A stretch of 33,000 bases of DNA from Pseudomonadota bacterium (GCA_023412655.1 JAEYNH010000124.1:1-33000), one strand, 5' to 3'. Numbered from the stretch's first letter, positions 1 to 10,192 are shown. Notes: generated by a model not told the origin, from the sequence alone. Translations and numbers: made by a program.

Positions 1-2099
1 ACACCACCACTCCGTCGGTCTCGGGCAACATCTCCGCGCCTTCGGACGCCACTTACGTGGCGGGCCAGGCGCTCAGCTTCACGGTGACCTTCGACGACAA
101 CGTGACGGTGACGGGGACCGACAGCACGCTCGGCCTGACCATCGGGTCCACGGCGCGGGAAGCGACCTACGAATCCAAAACCGCCAATTCGATCACCTAC
201 AGCTACACGGTGCAGGCTGGCGACGCTGACACCGACGGCATCGCGGTGGGCGCCCTGTCCCTAGGGACCACCACCATCAAGGACGGCGCCGGCAACAATG
301 CCGACATCGACCTCACCGGCCATGTGCCGTCGACGGCGGGCGTGATGGTGGACGCCGTGGCGCCGACGTTCGCCACCGCCACCGTGGCCGGTTCGAAGCT
401 GGTGATGACCTATGCGGACGCCAGCACGCTCGACGCGGGCAATGCGCCCGCCGCGGGCGCGTTCGCGGTCGAGGTCGCGGGGAATCCGGTCAGCGTGACG
501 GGGGTCGCGGTGGACGCCACAGCGAAAACGGTCACCCTGACCCTCGCCACCGCGGTCCAGGCAGGTCAGGCCGTCACCGTCGCCTATACCGACCCAAGCG
601 TCGGCGACGACCCCTACGCCCTCCAGGACAGCTTCGGCAATGACGCGGCCAGCCTGACGGCGACCCTCGTCACCAACACCACACCGCAAACCGTTCCGTC
701 GCCCGGACCCGCAACACCGGCTCCCACGACGAACAACGTGGACGGGGTGCCGGTGCAGTCCGTGACGGGGACGGCCTCCGACGGCACGCCGATCCGAACG
801 GTGACGATCCCGGTCGTCCAAGCCGGCCGCCAGGAGCAGACGGGCGACAGCGCGCTCGCGGACATCCCACTGGTGATGGCGGGCGAAGGCCAGCCCCTGT
901 TGCACGTTCAAGTCCCGACAGGGGTGGGCCTGACGGCGTCGGGGCCGACGACGCTCGGCACAGCCGGAAACGCGCTGGCGGACCTGATCCGCGAGATCAA
1001 CGCCCGCACGGCTGCGAGGCCGAGCGACCAATCAGATCTCACCGGCGGCGGCTCAGACTTCCTGGGCTCGTTGTCGCCGGACACGCCGATGCTGGTTCAG
1101 ACCATCGTCCCTTCCGGGACCGGCGCCGGCGGACCGCCTCTGGTGATCTCCGGCCCGCCCGGCGGATCGAGCCCCGTGCAGACGGCGCTGGTGATCGATA
1201 CCTCGAGCCTTCCCGGGGCGCCGATCGCGCTGCATAACGTCGATTTCGCCGCGATTATCGGCTCGGCCACGATCACCGGCGGGAGCGGCTCGCAGCACGT
1301 CTGGGGCGATGGCGCTCCGCAGAACATCTTCCTGGGCGCAGACGACGATGTGCTCCATGGGGGCGGCGGCGCCGACACGGTGGCCTCGGCCGGCGGCGAC
1401 GATCAGCTGTTCGGCGACGACGGCGACGACGTTGTGTCTGGTGGCGAGGGCGCCGATTTCGTCCACGGCAACGCCGGGAACGACACCGTCAGCGGCGATG
1501 CGGGCGATGACCGCGTCTATGGCGGTAAGGGCGATGACCAAGCGTATGGCGGCGAGGGGGACGACCTGCTGTTCGGCGACCTGGGTCAGGACATCCTGCA
1601 GGGCAACCTCGGCCAGGACACCATCGAGGGCGGCCAGGGCGACGACATCGTTTACGGCGGGCAGGGCGACGATGCCCTGTTCGGCGGTGCGGACGCAGAC
1701 CTGCTGTTCGGCGACAAGGGCGACGACGTGCTCCAAGGCAACGCCGGGGCCGACACCCTGCAGGGCGGGGTCGGCGACGACCGCCTCCACGGCGGCCAGG
1801 GTGACGACGTGCTGTTCGGCGGCGACGGTGACGACCGACTCTCCGGCGACTATGGCGACGACATCCTGACCGGCGGCGCCGGCGCCGATCTGTTCGTCTT
1901 CTTCGCCGGCGGGGGCGCGGATCGCGTGCTGGACTTCAACTTGGCCGAGGGCGACCGAGTGGGCCTGCTTGGGGGAGCCGCCTACAGCGTCGCCCAGGTC
2001 GGGGCGGACACCGTCATAACATTGGCGAACGGCGGCCAGATCGCGCTGTCCGGCGTGCAGCTGTCCAGCCTCGGCGACGGCTGGATTGTGATGGTCTGA
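1..2099 (+). CDS. RTX calcium-binding secreted protein, 5' end outside window
   Basis: The frame is open from the first bases of the window, so the true start lies upstream; a GTG at 57 is only an internal codon. Counting from that GTG (680 residues), the visible part has a bacterial Ig-like stretch (about 1-100), a SwmB-type beta domain (about 105-205, ending in a typical DPSVGDDPYALQD-like strand), a Pro/Thr-rich linker (206-230), a middle region of unknown fold, and about twenty GGxGxDxxx nonapeptides (about 427-610) that form a Ca2+-binding beta-roll. It ends in a roughly 60-residue hydrophobic tail, as in type I secretion substrates. The likely role is a surface or secreted adhesin or matrix protein. 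No type I exporter genes are visible nearby. Family assignment is strong; specific function is unknown. Confidence 0.9.
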   Translation, partial: TTTPSVSGNISAPSDATYVAGQALSFTVTFDDNVTVTGTDSTLGLTIGSTAREATYESKTANSITYSYTVQAGDADTDGIAVGALSLGTTTIKDGAGNNADIDLTGHVPSTAGVMVDAVAPTFATATVAGSKLVMTYADASTLDAGNAPAAGAFAVEVAGNPVSVTGVAVDATAKTVTLTLATAVQAGQAVTVAYTDPSVGDDPYALQDSFGNDAASLTATLVTNTTPQTVPSPGPATPAPTTNNVDGVPVQSVTGTASDGTPIRTVTIPVVQAGRQEQTGDSALADIPLVMAGEGQPLLHVQVPTGVGLTASGPTTLGTAGNALADLIREINARTAARPSDQSDLTGGGSDFLGSLSPDTPMLVQTIVPSGTGAGGPPLVISGPPGGSSPVQTALVIDTSSLPGAPIALHNVDFAAIIGSATITGGSGSQHVWGDGAPQNIFLGADDDVLHGGGGADTVASAGGDDQLFGDDGDDVVSGGEGADFVHGNAGNDTVSGDAGDDRVYGGKGDDQAYGGEGDDLLFGDLGQDILQGNLGQDTIEGGQGDDIVYGGQGDDALFGGADADLLFGDKGDDVLQGNAGADTLQGGVGDDRLHGGQGDDVLFGGDGDDRLSGDYGDDILTGGAGADLFVFFAGGGADRVLDFNLAEGDRVGLLGGAAYSVAQVGADTVITLANGGQIALSGVQLSSLGDGWIVMV
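1563..1832 (+). repeat. Tandem 135-bp higher-order repeat inside the RTX gene
   Basis: Two consecutive 135-bp units (1563-1697 and 1698-1832) each begin with the same 18 bases encoding DLLFGD. Each encodes five nonapeptides in the same order of subtypes (LLFGD, LQGN, I/LxGG, xxxGG, LFGG). The period is 45 residues, on top of the basic 9-residue repeat. This points to a past segmental duplication within the beta-roll. Confidence 0.8.
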
Positions 2100-2133
2100 A
2101 CCGGGACAGCGTGCCCCCCGCCGGACAATCCGA

Positions 2134-2409
2134 GTGGGCCGCGCGGACTCCCCCTTCTCGCGGGTCTATGAGGATTATCGAAATCGCCTCTCAGCTCTGC
2201 TCGAAGACACGTTCGAGCGCTTTGAGTTCAGGGGTGAACTCAATGCCCGGCAACTGACGAGCGCGTTGATCGGCCTATCCCACGGCTTGGCGCTCGAGCG
2301 GGCAGCCTCGCATGCGGAAGTGCCCATGGAAGTGACGGGGATGGCGATCCGCGCGCTGCTGTTCGGAGCTGCGGCCCAACCGCCGCAAGCTCAGAGCGGA
2401 GCTCGATAG
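2134..2409 (+). pseudogene. Decapitated TetR-family regulator, C-terminal domain only
   Basis: From a GTG at 2134 the frame gives 91 residues that resemble the ligand-binding and dimerisation C-terminus of TetR-family repressors: amphipathic helices containing RVYEDYRNRL, LTSALIGLSHGLALERA and an ending like MAIRALLFG. TetR proteins are normally 190-210 residues with an N-terminal helix-turn-helix. Here the region that should encode it is occupied by the end of the RTX gene, whose stop codon lies 34 bases upstream. The fragment cannot bind DNA as a normal TetR protein. It is most likely a remnant left by a deletion or insertion. A short stand-alone protein is possible, but no good ribosome-binding site is visible. 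Confidence 0.6.
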
Positions 2410-2587
2410 CCGGAGCACGTGCGAAAGCAGTTGAGGGTCCGCTATGCGCCCGGGGTCCAGTGCCGGGACTAGGCGCGGAACAGACGTCGCGAGCGCCGGC
2501 TGAACCTCCTGGCGCATAGGGCGCGTTCCACGACCTCTGGCCTGCACGACGACTTCTCCGCTGGGGCCAGCAGCGAGGCGGCCGAAG
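2410..2587. other. Non-coding spacer with a 9-bp inverted repeat
   Basis: No convincing gene is present. A perfect inverted repeat, CTATGCGCC at 2442-2450 and GGCGCATAG at 2511-2519, brackets about 60 bases. It lies between the broken TetR fragment and the 3' end of the DUF1993 gene. It could be a structured RNA end or a decayed mobile-element border; neither is established. Confidence 0.4.
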
Positions 2588-3112
2588 TCACGCTGAGGTC
2601 GCGGGCAGGTCTCCGAGGAAGTCGCGCTTGCCCAGTTGCACCCCACGCGCCCGCAGCACGTCGTAGGCGGTCACGGCGTGGAAGTAGAAGTTTGGCAACG
2701 CATAGCCGATGAGGAAATTCTCAGCGGTGAAATCGCGCTTCAAATCCCTGAACTCGAAGCGGACCGGCTTGCCGACGAAGCCGTTGATCTCGGCGGGGTC
2801 GAGGGCAGCCAGGTCAGCGCGGGCGGCGGCAACCTTCTCCCGAAGCTCGGCGAAGGTCGCCGGCGGCATAGCCAGGTTCGGCGTAGCGAAGCCGTCACGG
2901 ACGCTCTGGATCGCGCCGATGGAATGCTCGGCCGTGGATTTCACCTGATAGGTGAAGGGCAGCATGTCGGCGATCAGGCGCGCGGTGATCACCTCGTCAG
3001 CCGGCGTATTCGTCTCTGCACACCAGTTCTCGGCGCGGTCCACCAGGCGAGCGACCGAACCAAGGATCTGCAGGTAGGGCGGGATGGTCGCGGCATGCAA
3101 CGAGAAGCTCAT
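2588..3112 (-). CDS. DUF1993 family protein (DinB-like helical fold)
   Basis: The product is 174 residues, starting MSFSLHAATIPPYLQILGS. The frame extends further upstream, but the ATG at 3112 is preceded by AGGA at suitable spacing and begins the family's conserved N-terminus. The protein is helical throughout, with the family-typical segments LIADMLPFTYQV and the C-terminal FLIGYALPNFYFHAVTAYDVLRARG. DUF1993 proteins are cytoplasmic, about 165-175 residues, and related to DinB-type four-helix bundles; their biochemical role is not established. The gene stands alone, downstream of tRNA-Arg on the same strand. Confidence 0.85.
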   Translation of the reverse strand: MSFSLHAATIPPYLQILGSVARLVDRAENWCAETNTPADEVITARLIADMLPFTYQVKSTAEHSIGAIQSVRDGFATPNLAMPPATFAELREKVAAARADLAALDPAEINGFVGKPVRFEFRDLKRDFTAENFLIGYALPNFYFHAVTAYDVLRARGVQLGKRDFLGDLPATSA

Positions 3113-3227
3113 CTGGGTTCCTATTCTCTGGCGAGCGCCGAGCCGGAGCCTGCCCAGATTCCGGCGCAAAATGGCAGGGGCTGTCCCTTACCAAAGCGGC
3201 CCGGGACACGACAGACAGACAATGCCG

Positions 3228-3304
3228 TGGCGGCCCGGGAGGGACTCGAACCCCCGACCTTGGCTTTAGGAAAGCCCTGCTCTATCCGGCTGAGCTACCG
3301 GGCC
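3228..3304 (-). tRNA. tRNA-Arg (anticodon CCU)
   Basis: Read on the minus strand, the acceptor arms GGCCCGG (3298-3304) and CCGGGCC (3232-3238) pair perfectly. The D arm GCTC/GAGC, an anticodon loop TTCCTAA with anticodon CCT (plus-strand 3268-3270), and a T loop TTCGAGT all follow. The 3' CCA is encoded (3228-3230) after a G discriminator. The length is 77 nt with CCA. The outermost anticodon-stem pair (27-43) reads G-A, a mismatch. The tRNA reads AGG arginine codons. Confidence 0.93.
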
Positions 3305-3357
3305 GCACGCGCCGGGGGTCTTAAGGCATGCGCCGCCGACGCGCTAGCCACCCTGGA

Positions 3358-3498
3358 CTAGCTGGCCATCACGAGCAATCCAATCACCCCGACCAGGGCC
3401 AGGGCGATCACCACGATCAGGGTGACCTTCTCCGGTCCGCGCCGCTGGCTCGAAGGGGTGGCGGTCTCGTCGTTCCGCGTGCCGTCGACCTTGGCCAT
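3358..3498 (-). CDS. Small single-pass membrane protein, 46 residues
   Basis: The ATG at 3498 is preceded by a strong AGGAGGAT Shine-Dalgarno sequence and opens a 46-codon frame ending in TAG at 3358. The protein has a hydrophilic, charged N-terminus (MAKVDGTRNDETATPSSQRR), then a single hydrophobic segment at about residues 25-44 (VTLIVVIALALVGVIGLLVM). It is therefore probably an inner-membrane protein with a cytoplasmic N-terminus. An EcfG-like promoter lies about 30 bases upstream. I do not recognise a named family. The combination of start, ribosome site, promoter and hydrophobic profile makes it a credible gene despite its size. Confidence 0.72.
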   Translation of the reverse strand: MAKVDGTRNDETATPSSQRRGPEKVTLIVVIALALVGVIGLLVMAS

Positions 3499-3524
3499 GA
3501 CATCCTCCTGCATCCGCGGAGGAG

Positions 3525-3549
3525 AACCCCTGCCGGCGTGGGGTGTTCC
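3525..3549 (-). promoter_or_regulatory. EcfG-like promoter upstream of the 46-residue membrane protein
   Basis: The minus strand reads GGAAC (3545-3549), 16 bases, then GGTT followed by C (3525-3528). The alphaproteobacterial general-stress sigma factor (EcfG, SigT in Caulobacter) recognises GGAAC-N16/17-cGTT, so this is a one-base mismatch at the least conserved position. Transcription would start near 3516, leaving a leader of about 18 nt that contains the Shine-Dalgarno sequence. Confidence 0.5.
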
Positions 3550-3555
3550 GGAAAC

Positions 3556-3584
3556 GGAAAACGCCCGGCCTTTCGACCGGGCGT
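3556..3584 (-). terminator. Rho-independent terminator after carD
   Basis: On the minus strand, stem ACGCCCGG (3577-3584) pairs with CCGGGCGT (3561-3568) across an 8-base loop and is followed by a short T run. It sits about 27 bases beyond the carD stop codon and just before the EcfG-like promoter of the next small gene. Confidence 0.7.
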
Positions 3585-3610
3585 CTTGGCGTCCCGTATC
3601 AAGCCGGGCT

Positions 3611-4126
3611 TCAGGCCGCGGCGGCGGCGGCCTTGACCAGCGACTTGTTCAGCATGGCGATGGCCGCGTCGCGGTCGATGCGCTCGATCGCGGCGACTTC
3701 CCGGGCCATGCGGTCCAGGGCCGATTCATAGAGCTGGCGCTCGGAATAGGATTGCTCGGGCTGGTTCTCGGCGCGGTGCAGGTCGCGCACCACCTCGGCG
3801 ATCGAGATCAGGTCGCCCGAATTGATCTTGGCTTCGTACTCCTGGGCGCGGCGCGACCACATGGTGCGCTTCACCCGGGCGCGGCCCTTCAGGGTGGTGA
3901 GCGCCTTGGAGACCAGGCCGGTGTCGGCCAGCGGGCGCAGGCCCGCGGTCTTGGCCTTGGCGGTCGGCACGCGCAGGGTCATTTTCTCGTGGTCGAAGGT
4001 GATGACATAGACCTCAAGCTTCAGACCGGCGACTTCCTGGGTTTCGATCCCCTGCACCTGACCCACGCCGTGGGCCGGGTAGACGACGTGATCGCCAACC
4101 GAGAAATCGTGACCGTTCTTGCTCAT
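3611..4126 (-). CDS. carD: CarD/CdnL family RNA polymerase-binding regulator
   Basis: The product is 171 residues. The N-terminus (about 8-65: FSVGDHVVYPAHGVGQVQGI onward) is the Tudor-like domain that contacts the RNA polymerase beta subunit. The C-terminal helical half (from about 75) contains the W-S-R-R-A-Q-E-Y signature and basic residues that touch promoter DNA. CdnL proteins stabilise open complexes at rRNA and biosynthetic promoters. The frame is open about 70 codons upstream, but the ATG at 4126 follows GAGAGGA and matches the family N-terminus. The tail is alanine-rich. A terminator follows immediately. Its position downstream of fdxA on the same strand fits the arrangement I recall in other alphaproteobacteria. 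Confidence 0.92.
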   Translation of the reverse strand: MSKNGHDFSVGDHVVYPAHGVGQVQGIETQEVAGLKLEVYVITFDHEKMTLRVPTAKAKTAGLRPLADTGLVSKALTTLKGRARVKRTMWSRRAQEYEAKINSGDLISIAEVVRDLHRAENQPEQSYSERQLYESALDRMAREVAAIERIDRDAAIAMLNKSLVKAAAAAA

Positions 4127-4435
4127 CGAGAAAATCCTCTCAAAAACCCTGTCCGGCGCAGAGCCGGCGCGCGACGCGAGCGGCCGCCGAGCGACAAAAC
4201 CACCTTGTCCGCGAAACGGGATCGCGGCGGCGGAGTCGCTCTGAGCGGAAGTAGACCTCTCTACAGACATCCTTGCCCGCACCGCGGGATGGCGGGCGGC
4301 GGGCCGTTCCGTTAAGACAGGCAGCAGGCAAGCCACGCCGCCACGTCAACTATGACGGTATCACAAAATTCAGCGGAATGAAAGGCTTGCGCCGGCGCAG
4401 GCCCGATCAGGGCCACGAACCGCGGCCGTGAGGCC
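4127..4435. other. 309-bp spacer upstream of carD
   Basis: No gene is supported here. The part at about 4350-4385 is distinctly richer in A and T than its surroundings and probably holds the carD promoter. On the minus strand it includes a TTGACG -35-like hexamer, but no -10 at proper spacing is convincing. Just before the carD start, GAGAGGATTTTCTC could fold over the ribosome-binding site. Confidence 0.4.
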
Positions 4436-4777
4436 TTAGGAGCCGCGGCCCGGCTTCTCGGAGAAGTACTTCTCGAACTTGCCGGTTTCCCGCTCGTACT
4501 GCTCCTTGTCGGCCGGCGGCTCGCCCTTGACCGTGATGTTGGGCCAGATGCGAGAATATTCGGAGTTGATGCGCAGCCACTTGCCGTCGGCGTCGTCCTC
4601 GGTGTCGGGCTTGATCGCGTCGACCGGGCACTCAGGCTCGCAGACGCCGCAGTCGATGCATTCGTCCGGATTGATGACGAGGAAGTTCTCGCCCTCGTAG
4701 AAGCAGTCGACCGGGCAGACCTCCACGCAGTCCATGAACTTACATTTGATGCAGGGATCCATCACGATGTAGGTCAT
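4436..4777 (-). CDS. fdxA: Seven-iron ferredoxin FdxA
   Basis: The product is 113 residues, close to the family's usual 105-115. The cysteine pattern is that of Azotobacter FdI-type ferredoxins: Cys9, Cys17 and Cys50 for a [3Fe-4S] cluster, and Cys21, Cys40, Cys43 and Cys46 for a [4Fe-4S] cluster. An extra Cys12 and Cys25 are present. The C-terminal part (about 60-110, W-P-N-I-T motif) is the family's extension that wraps the core. It is a cytoplasmic low-potential electron carrier with unknown partner. It lies between the S4 gene and carD on the same strand, with about 290 bases to the S4 gene, so it may have its own promoter. Confidence 0.95.
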   Translation of the reverse strand: MTYIVMDPCIKCKFMDCVEVCPVDCFYEGENFLVINPDECIDCGVCEPECPVDAIKPDTEDDADGKWLRINSEYSRIWPNITVKGEPPADKEQYERETGKFEKYFSEKPGRGS

Positions 4778-4951
4778 GGCGCGCAGATACTCCGGGCTGC
4801 CCCCCTTCGGGCGCGCGGGTTTTCCAAGTCCGCCGCCCCGTTGTCAATGCGGCGGGTCTGCAGGGGCCGCCAGGAAATCTGACAGTCGTGCGGGCTTAGC
4901 GGAAAATCTCGGAAACTTGCGGCCGCTGTTGGAGGGCCAAGGCGGTTTTCG

Positions 4952-4978
4952 GCGGCGGGCCACCACCCGGCCCGCCGC
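4952..4978. other. Perfect 10-bp GC hairpin between S4 and fdxA genes
   Basis: GCGGCGGGCC (4952-4961) pairs with GGCCCGCCGC (4969-4978) across a 7-base loop. There is no T run on either side, so it is not a standard intrinsic terminator. It lies in the 292-bp spacer after the helicase-S4 operon and before fdxA. It may protect the 3' end or mark a processing point. Confidence 0.45.
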
Positions 4979-5069
4979 AGGTCGTGCAGGCGGCGGATGT
5001 TGATCGGCAGCAACGGCGATGTCGCCCGGGGCGTCGTTGATCTGGAACTCCTGTCCAGCCAGGCGCCTG

Positions 5070-5347
5070 TCAGCCAGCTTCTAACGAGGAGTAAAGCGTC
5101 CGCGCCTCTTCCGCCGGGCCGCGGCGCTCGCCGAAAGCCTCGACCTGCACCGCCACCAGCCGGCCGCCAAGGGCGAAGACCAGCCGGTCTCCCACCTTCA
5201 CCGGCCGGGCAGGCTTGTCGAGGCGGTTCTCGGCGCCCAGGCGGGTGAGGCGCACGCGGCCCTCGTCGATGAACTTCGCCGCCAGGGACCTGGTCTTGAA
5301 GAAGCGGGCGCGCCAGAGCCAGACGTCGGCGCGGCAGGACTCCTCGC

Positions 5348-5351
<4 letters not shown>
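5070..5351 (-). CDS. RNA-binding S4 domain protein (Hsp15-like)
   Basis: The product is 93 residues and consists almost entirely of an S4 fold: RADVWLWRARFFKTRSLA, then FIDEGRVRLT, a loop, and the closing strand KVGDRLVFALGG. Related Hsp15 (HslR) proteins bind stalled 50S subunits carrying peptidyl-tRNA. The C-terminal basic tail of classical Hsp15 is short here, ending near the GERRGPAEEART helix. The start codon overlaps the helicase stop by 4 bases (5348-5351), so the two are translationally coupled. The partnership suggests a shared role in RNA or ribosome handling; that is an inference. Confidence 0.85.
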
Positions 5352-7894
<2,543 letters not shown>

Positions 7895-8169
7895 GGGCTT
7901 AAGGTGGGATGTGCGGAAGAGTCGGGCAAGCGGGACTCGGTGTCGCCCCCACGCCCCGGCTGCCGGCCTCTTGGCTTGTCCAACGCTTTGAACTCCCGCG
8001 CAAATCGCCTGTGCAGCGACGACGCGCGACAGACCGTTTCGTTGCAGCGCTTAGCAATTGCCACGCGGAGACCTAACCGCGGCTCGATCGGCCCGCTGAT
8101 CGTGGCCGCCCGTGGCGAGGCCGAACTGCCGGCCTCCGCGCCGCCGCGGACGGGGCGGCCGGGCTGGAG

Positions 8170-8268
8170 ATGTTCGCTCTCGGCAGCGCCGCCACCGCGG
8201 CGTTGATCAGCTTCAGCCTGCAGGCCGCGGTGGTGGGCCTCGTGACCCTCGCGCCCACACAGGCCTGA
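8170..8268 (+). CDS. Possible hydrophobic peptide, 32 residues
   Basis: The frame opens with ATG at 8170 and ends in TGA. It encodes a hydrophobic peptide (MFALGSAATAALISFSLQAA, then a valine-rich segment) that could span a membrane once. The only Shine-Dalgarno-like sequence, GGAG, touches the ATG directly, which is too close to work normally, and no promoter is evident. It could be chance in GC-rich DNA or a small membrane peptide. It is reported because the composition is unusually membrane-like and it lies in an otherwise empty spacer. Confidence 0.2.
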   Translation: MFALGSAATAALISFSLQAAVVGLVTLAPTQA

Positions 8269-8290
8269 TCCCGCCTGCCAGCCTTGACCA

Positions 8291-8318
8291 TTGCGCGCGC
8301 TCCGGGAGCGGTTAGGGT
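8291..8318 (+). promoter_or_regulatory. Sigma-70-like promoter of the DUF885 gene
   Basis: TTGCGC (8291-8296), 16 bases, then TAGGGT (8313-8318) resembles housekeeping promoters of Caulobacterales. Transcription would begin near 8325, giving a leader of about 25 nt with GGGGA before the ATG at 8350. Confidence 0.4.
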
Positions 8319-8349
8319 CCCTGCAATCTCAAGTTCGGGGACTTTCCAC

Positions 8350-10182
8350 ATGCACGTTTCCCGCCGCCAGATCCTGCTGACCGCCGCCGCCGCCGGCCTG
8401 GCTTCCGCCGCGCCGTTGAACGCGCTCGCCCAGGCCGCGGCCGGGCCGATCGCCGACTCGCGCCTCTCGGCCTTGTTCGACACCTTCGTCGACGAACTGC
8501 TGCGGGAGAACCCGCAGTACGCCACCAGCCTTGGCCTGGATAAGGGCCCGCACGCGGGCCTGCGCCGACAGCTGAGCGACCGTTCGGCCGCCGGGCGGGC
8601 GAAGGAGATCGCCGCCTATGCCGACCGGGCCAGGCGCCTGCGGACGATCCCGCGCGCGGCCCTGAAGGGGCGCGACCTCACCCTCTACGACACCGTGCTC
8701 TACGCCTTTGACCTGGGGGCCGAGGGCGGCCGCTTCGCCTATGGCCAGGACTACGCCAACCCCTACGTGGTGAGCCAGCAGGACGGGTCGGTGGCGAGCG
8801 TTCCCGAGTTCCTGAACTCGCAGCATCCCATCGCGACGCGCGAGGACGCCGAGGCCTATCTGGCGCGCCTTGACCAGCTGGGTCCCGCCATCGACGCCGA
8901 GACCGCCCGCACGAACGAAGCGGCCGCGCTGGGCGTCATCCCGCCGGCCTTCATCCTGACCACGGTGGTCAAGCAGCTCGCCGACGCCCGCGGTCCCGCT
9001 CCGGCCCAGTCCCGCATGGCCACCTCCCTTGCCGAACGGGCCAAGGCCAAGGGGATCGCCGGCGACTGGCAGGCCCGCGCCGCGGCCATCGTCGAGCAGA
9101 AGGTGTATCCCGCCATCGCCCGCCAGCAGGCGGCGATCCAGGCGCTTCAGCCGAGGGCCACGAACGACGCCGGCGTGTGGAAGTTCAGGGACGGCGCCGA
9201 CTATTACCGCTGGTCGTTGAAGTACAACACCACCACCGACCTCACCCCCGCCCAGATCCATGAGATCGGCCTGGAACAGGGCCGCGAGATCGACGCCGTC
9301 ATGGACGGCATCCTGAAGTCCCAGGGCATTACTCAAGGCTCGGTGGGCGAGCGGATGGCCGCCCTCACCAAGGACCCGCGGTTCCTCTATCCCAACACCG
9401 AGGAAGGCAAGCGGCAGGTCATCGCCGAGATCGAACGGGCGGTAGACGGCATCCGGCCCTACATCGGGCAGTTCTCGAAACTGGGCCTGAAGGCTCCAGT
9501 CGATGTCCGGGCGGTTCCCAAGGAGATCGAGGCGGGGGCGCCCCTCGGCTACATGAACTTCGCCTCGCTCGATGGCTCCCGCCCCGCCATCTACTACGTG
9601 AACCTGTCCGACACTTCGAACTGGCCGAAGTACACCCTGGCCAGCCTGTCGATGCACGAGGCCCTGCCGGGCCACGCGTGGCAGGGGGCCTATCTGGCCG
9701 AACGGAACAACGAGATGCACCCGATCTCGTCGCTGGTCGGTTTCGGGGCTTTCAGCGAAGGCTGGGCGCTGTACGCCGAGCAGCTGGCCGACGAGGTCGG
9801 CTTCTACAAGGACGACCCATTCGGCCGTCTGGGCTATCTTCAGGCGATCCGCTTCCGCTGCGCCCGGCTGGTGGTCGACACCGGCCTCCATGACAAGCGC
9901 TGGACCCGGGAGAAGGCGATCCAGGAGCTGGCCGGCGCCACCGGGCGTTCGGTGGGAGCGGCCACCAGCGAGGTCGACCGCTATTGCGCGAGCCCGGGGC
10001 AGGCCTGCGCCTACAAGGTCGGCCACAACGAGATCGCCCGGCTGCGCGAGAAGGCCAAGGCGCAGCTGGGGCCGAAGTTCGATCTGCGGGACTACAACGA
10101 TGCCGTGGTCACGACGGGGGGAGCGCCCCTGGCGGTGCTGGAGACGGTGATCGACCGCTACATCGCCCAGGCCAAGGCCTAG
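8350..10182 (+). CDS. DUF885 family metallopeptidase with Tat-type signal
   Basis: The product is 610 residues from the ATG at 8350, preceded by GGGGA. A TTG 66 bases upstream is less likely because the ATG starts directly into an export signal. The N-terminus HVSRRQILLTAAAAG followed by an Ala-rich stretch ending near ALAQAAA has the twin-arginine pattern and a signal peptidase site. The catalytic signature HEALPGH (His436, Glu437, His442) fits the HExxPGH zinc motif of DUF885 proteins, which are distant relatives of M2/M32-type peptidases. It probably acts in the periplasm on peptides. It is monocistronic and convergent with the nucleosidase gene. Substrate is unknown. Confidence 0.9.
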   Translation: MHVSRRQILLTAAAAGLASAAPLNALAQAAAGPIADSRLSALFDTFVDELLRENPQYATSLGLDKGPHAGLRRQLSDRSAAGRAKEIAAYADRARRLRTIPRAALKGRDLTLYDTVLYAFDLGAEGGRFAYGQDYANPYVVSQQDGSVASVPEFLNSQHPIATREDAEAYLARLDQLGPAIDAETARTNEAAALGVIPPAFILTTVVKQLADARGPAPAQSRMATSLAERAKAKGIAGDWQARAAAIVEQKVYPAIARQQAAIQALQPRATNDAGVWKFRDGADYYRWSLKYNTTTDLTPAQIHEIGLEQGREIDAVMDGILKSQGITQGSVGERMAALTKDPRFLYPNTEEGKRQVIAEIERAVDGIRPYIGQFSKLGLKAPVDVRAVPKEIEAGAPLGYMNFASLDGSRPAIYYVNLSDTSNWPKYTLASLSMHEALPGHAWQGAYLAERNNEMHPISSLVGFGAFSEGWALYAEQLADEVGFYKDDPFGRLGYLQAIRFRCARLVVDTGLHDKRWTREKAIQELAGATGRSVGAATSEVDRYCASPGQACAYKVGHNEIARLREKAKAQLGPKFDLRDYNDAVVTTGGAPLAVLETVIDRYIAQAKA

Positions 10183-10192
10183 CCGCCTCGCT

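Larger units (their letters stand above)
7895..8349. other. 455-bp divergent intergenic region
   Basis: This lies between the helicase (minus) and the DUF885 peptidase (plus). It holds a possible 32-codon ORF (8170-8268) and a housekeeping-type promoter (8291-8318) for the peptidase. I see no clear helicase promoter and no other gene. Confidence 0.5.

Noticed and set aside
2500..2545. Additional EcfG-like site on the minus strand in the 2410-2587 spacer
   Set aside because: GGAAC is followed by GGTT only at 18-base spacing, outside the known 16-17, and no gene starts downstream.
4842..4847. TTGACA hexamer on the minus strand as the fdxA promoter
   Set aside because: No acceptable -10 hexamer lies 16-18 bases downstream.
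8329..10026. 565-codon minus-strand frame opposite the DUF885 gene
   Set aside because: Antisense shadow; the plus strand has a Tat signal and HExxPGH zinc motif.
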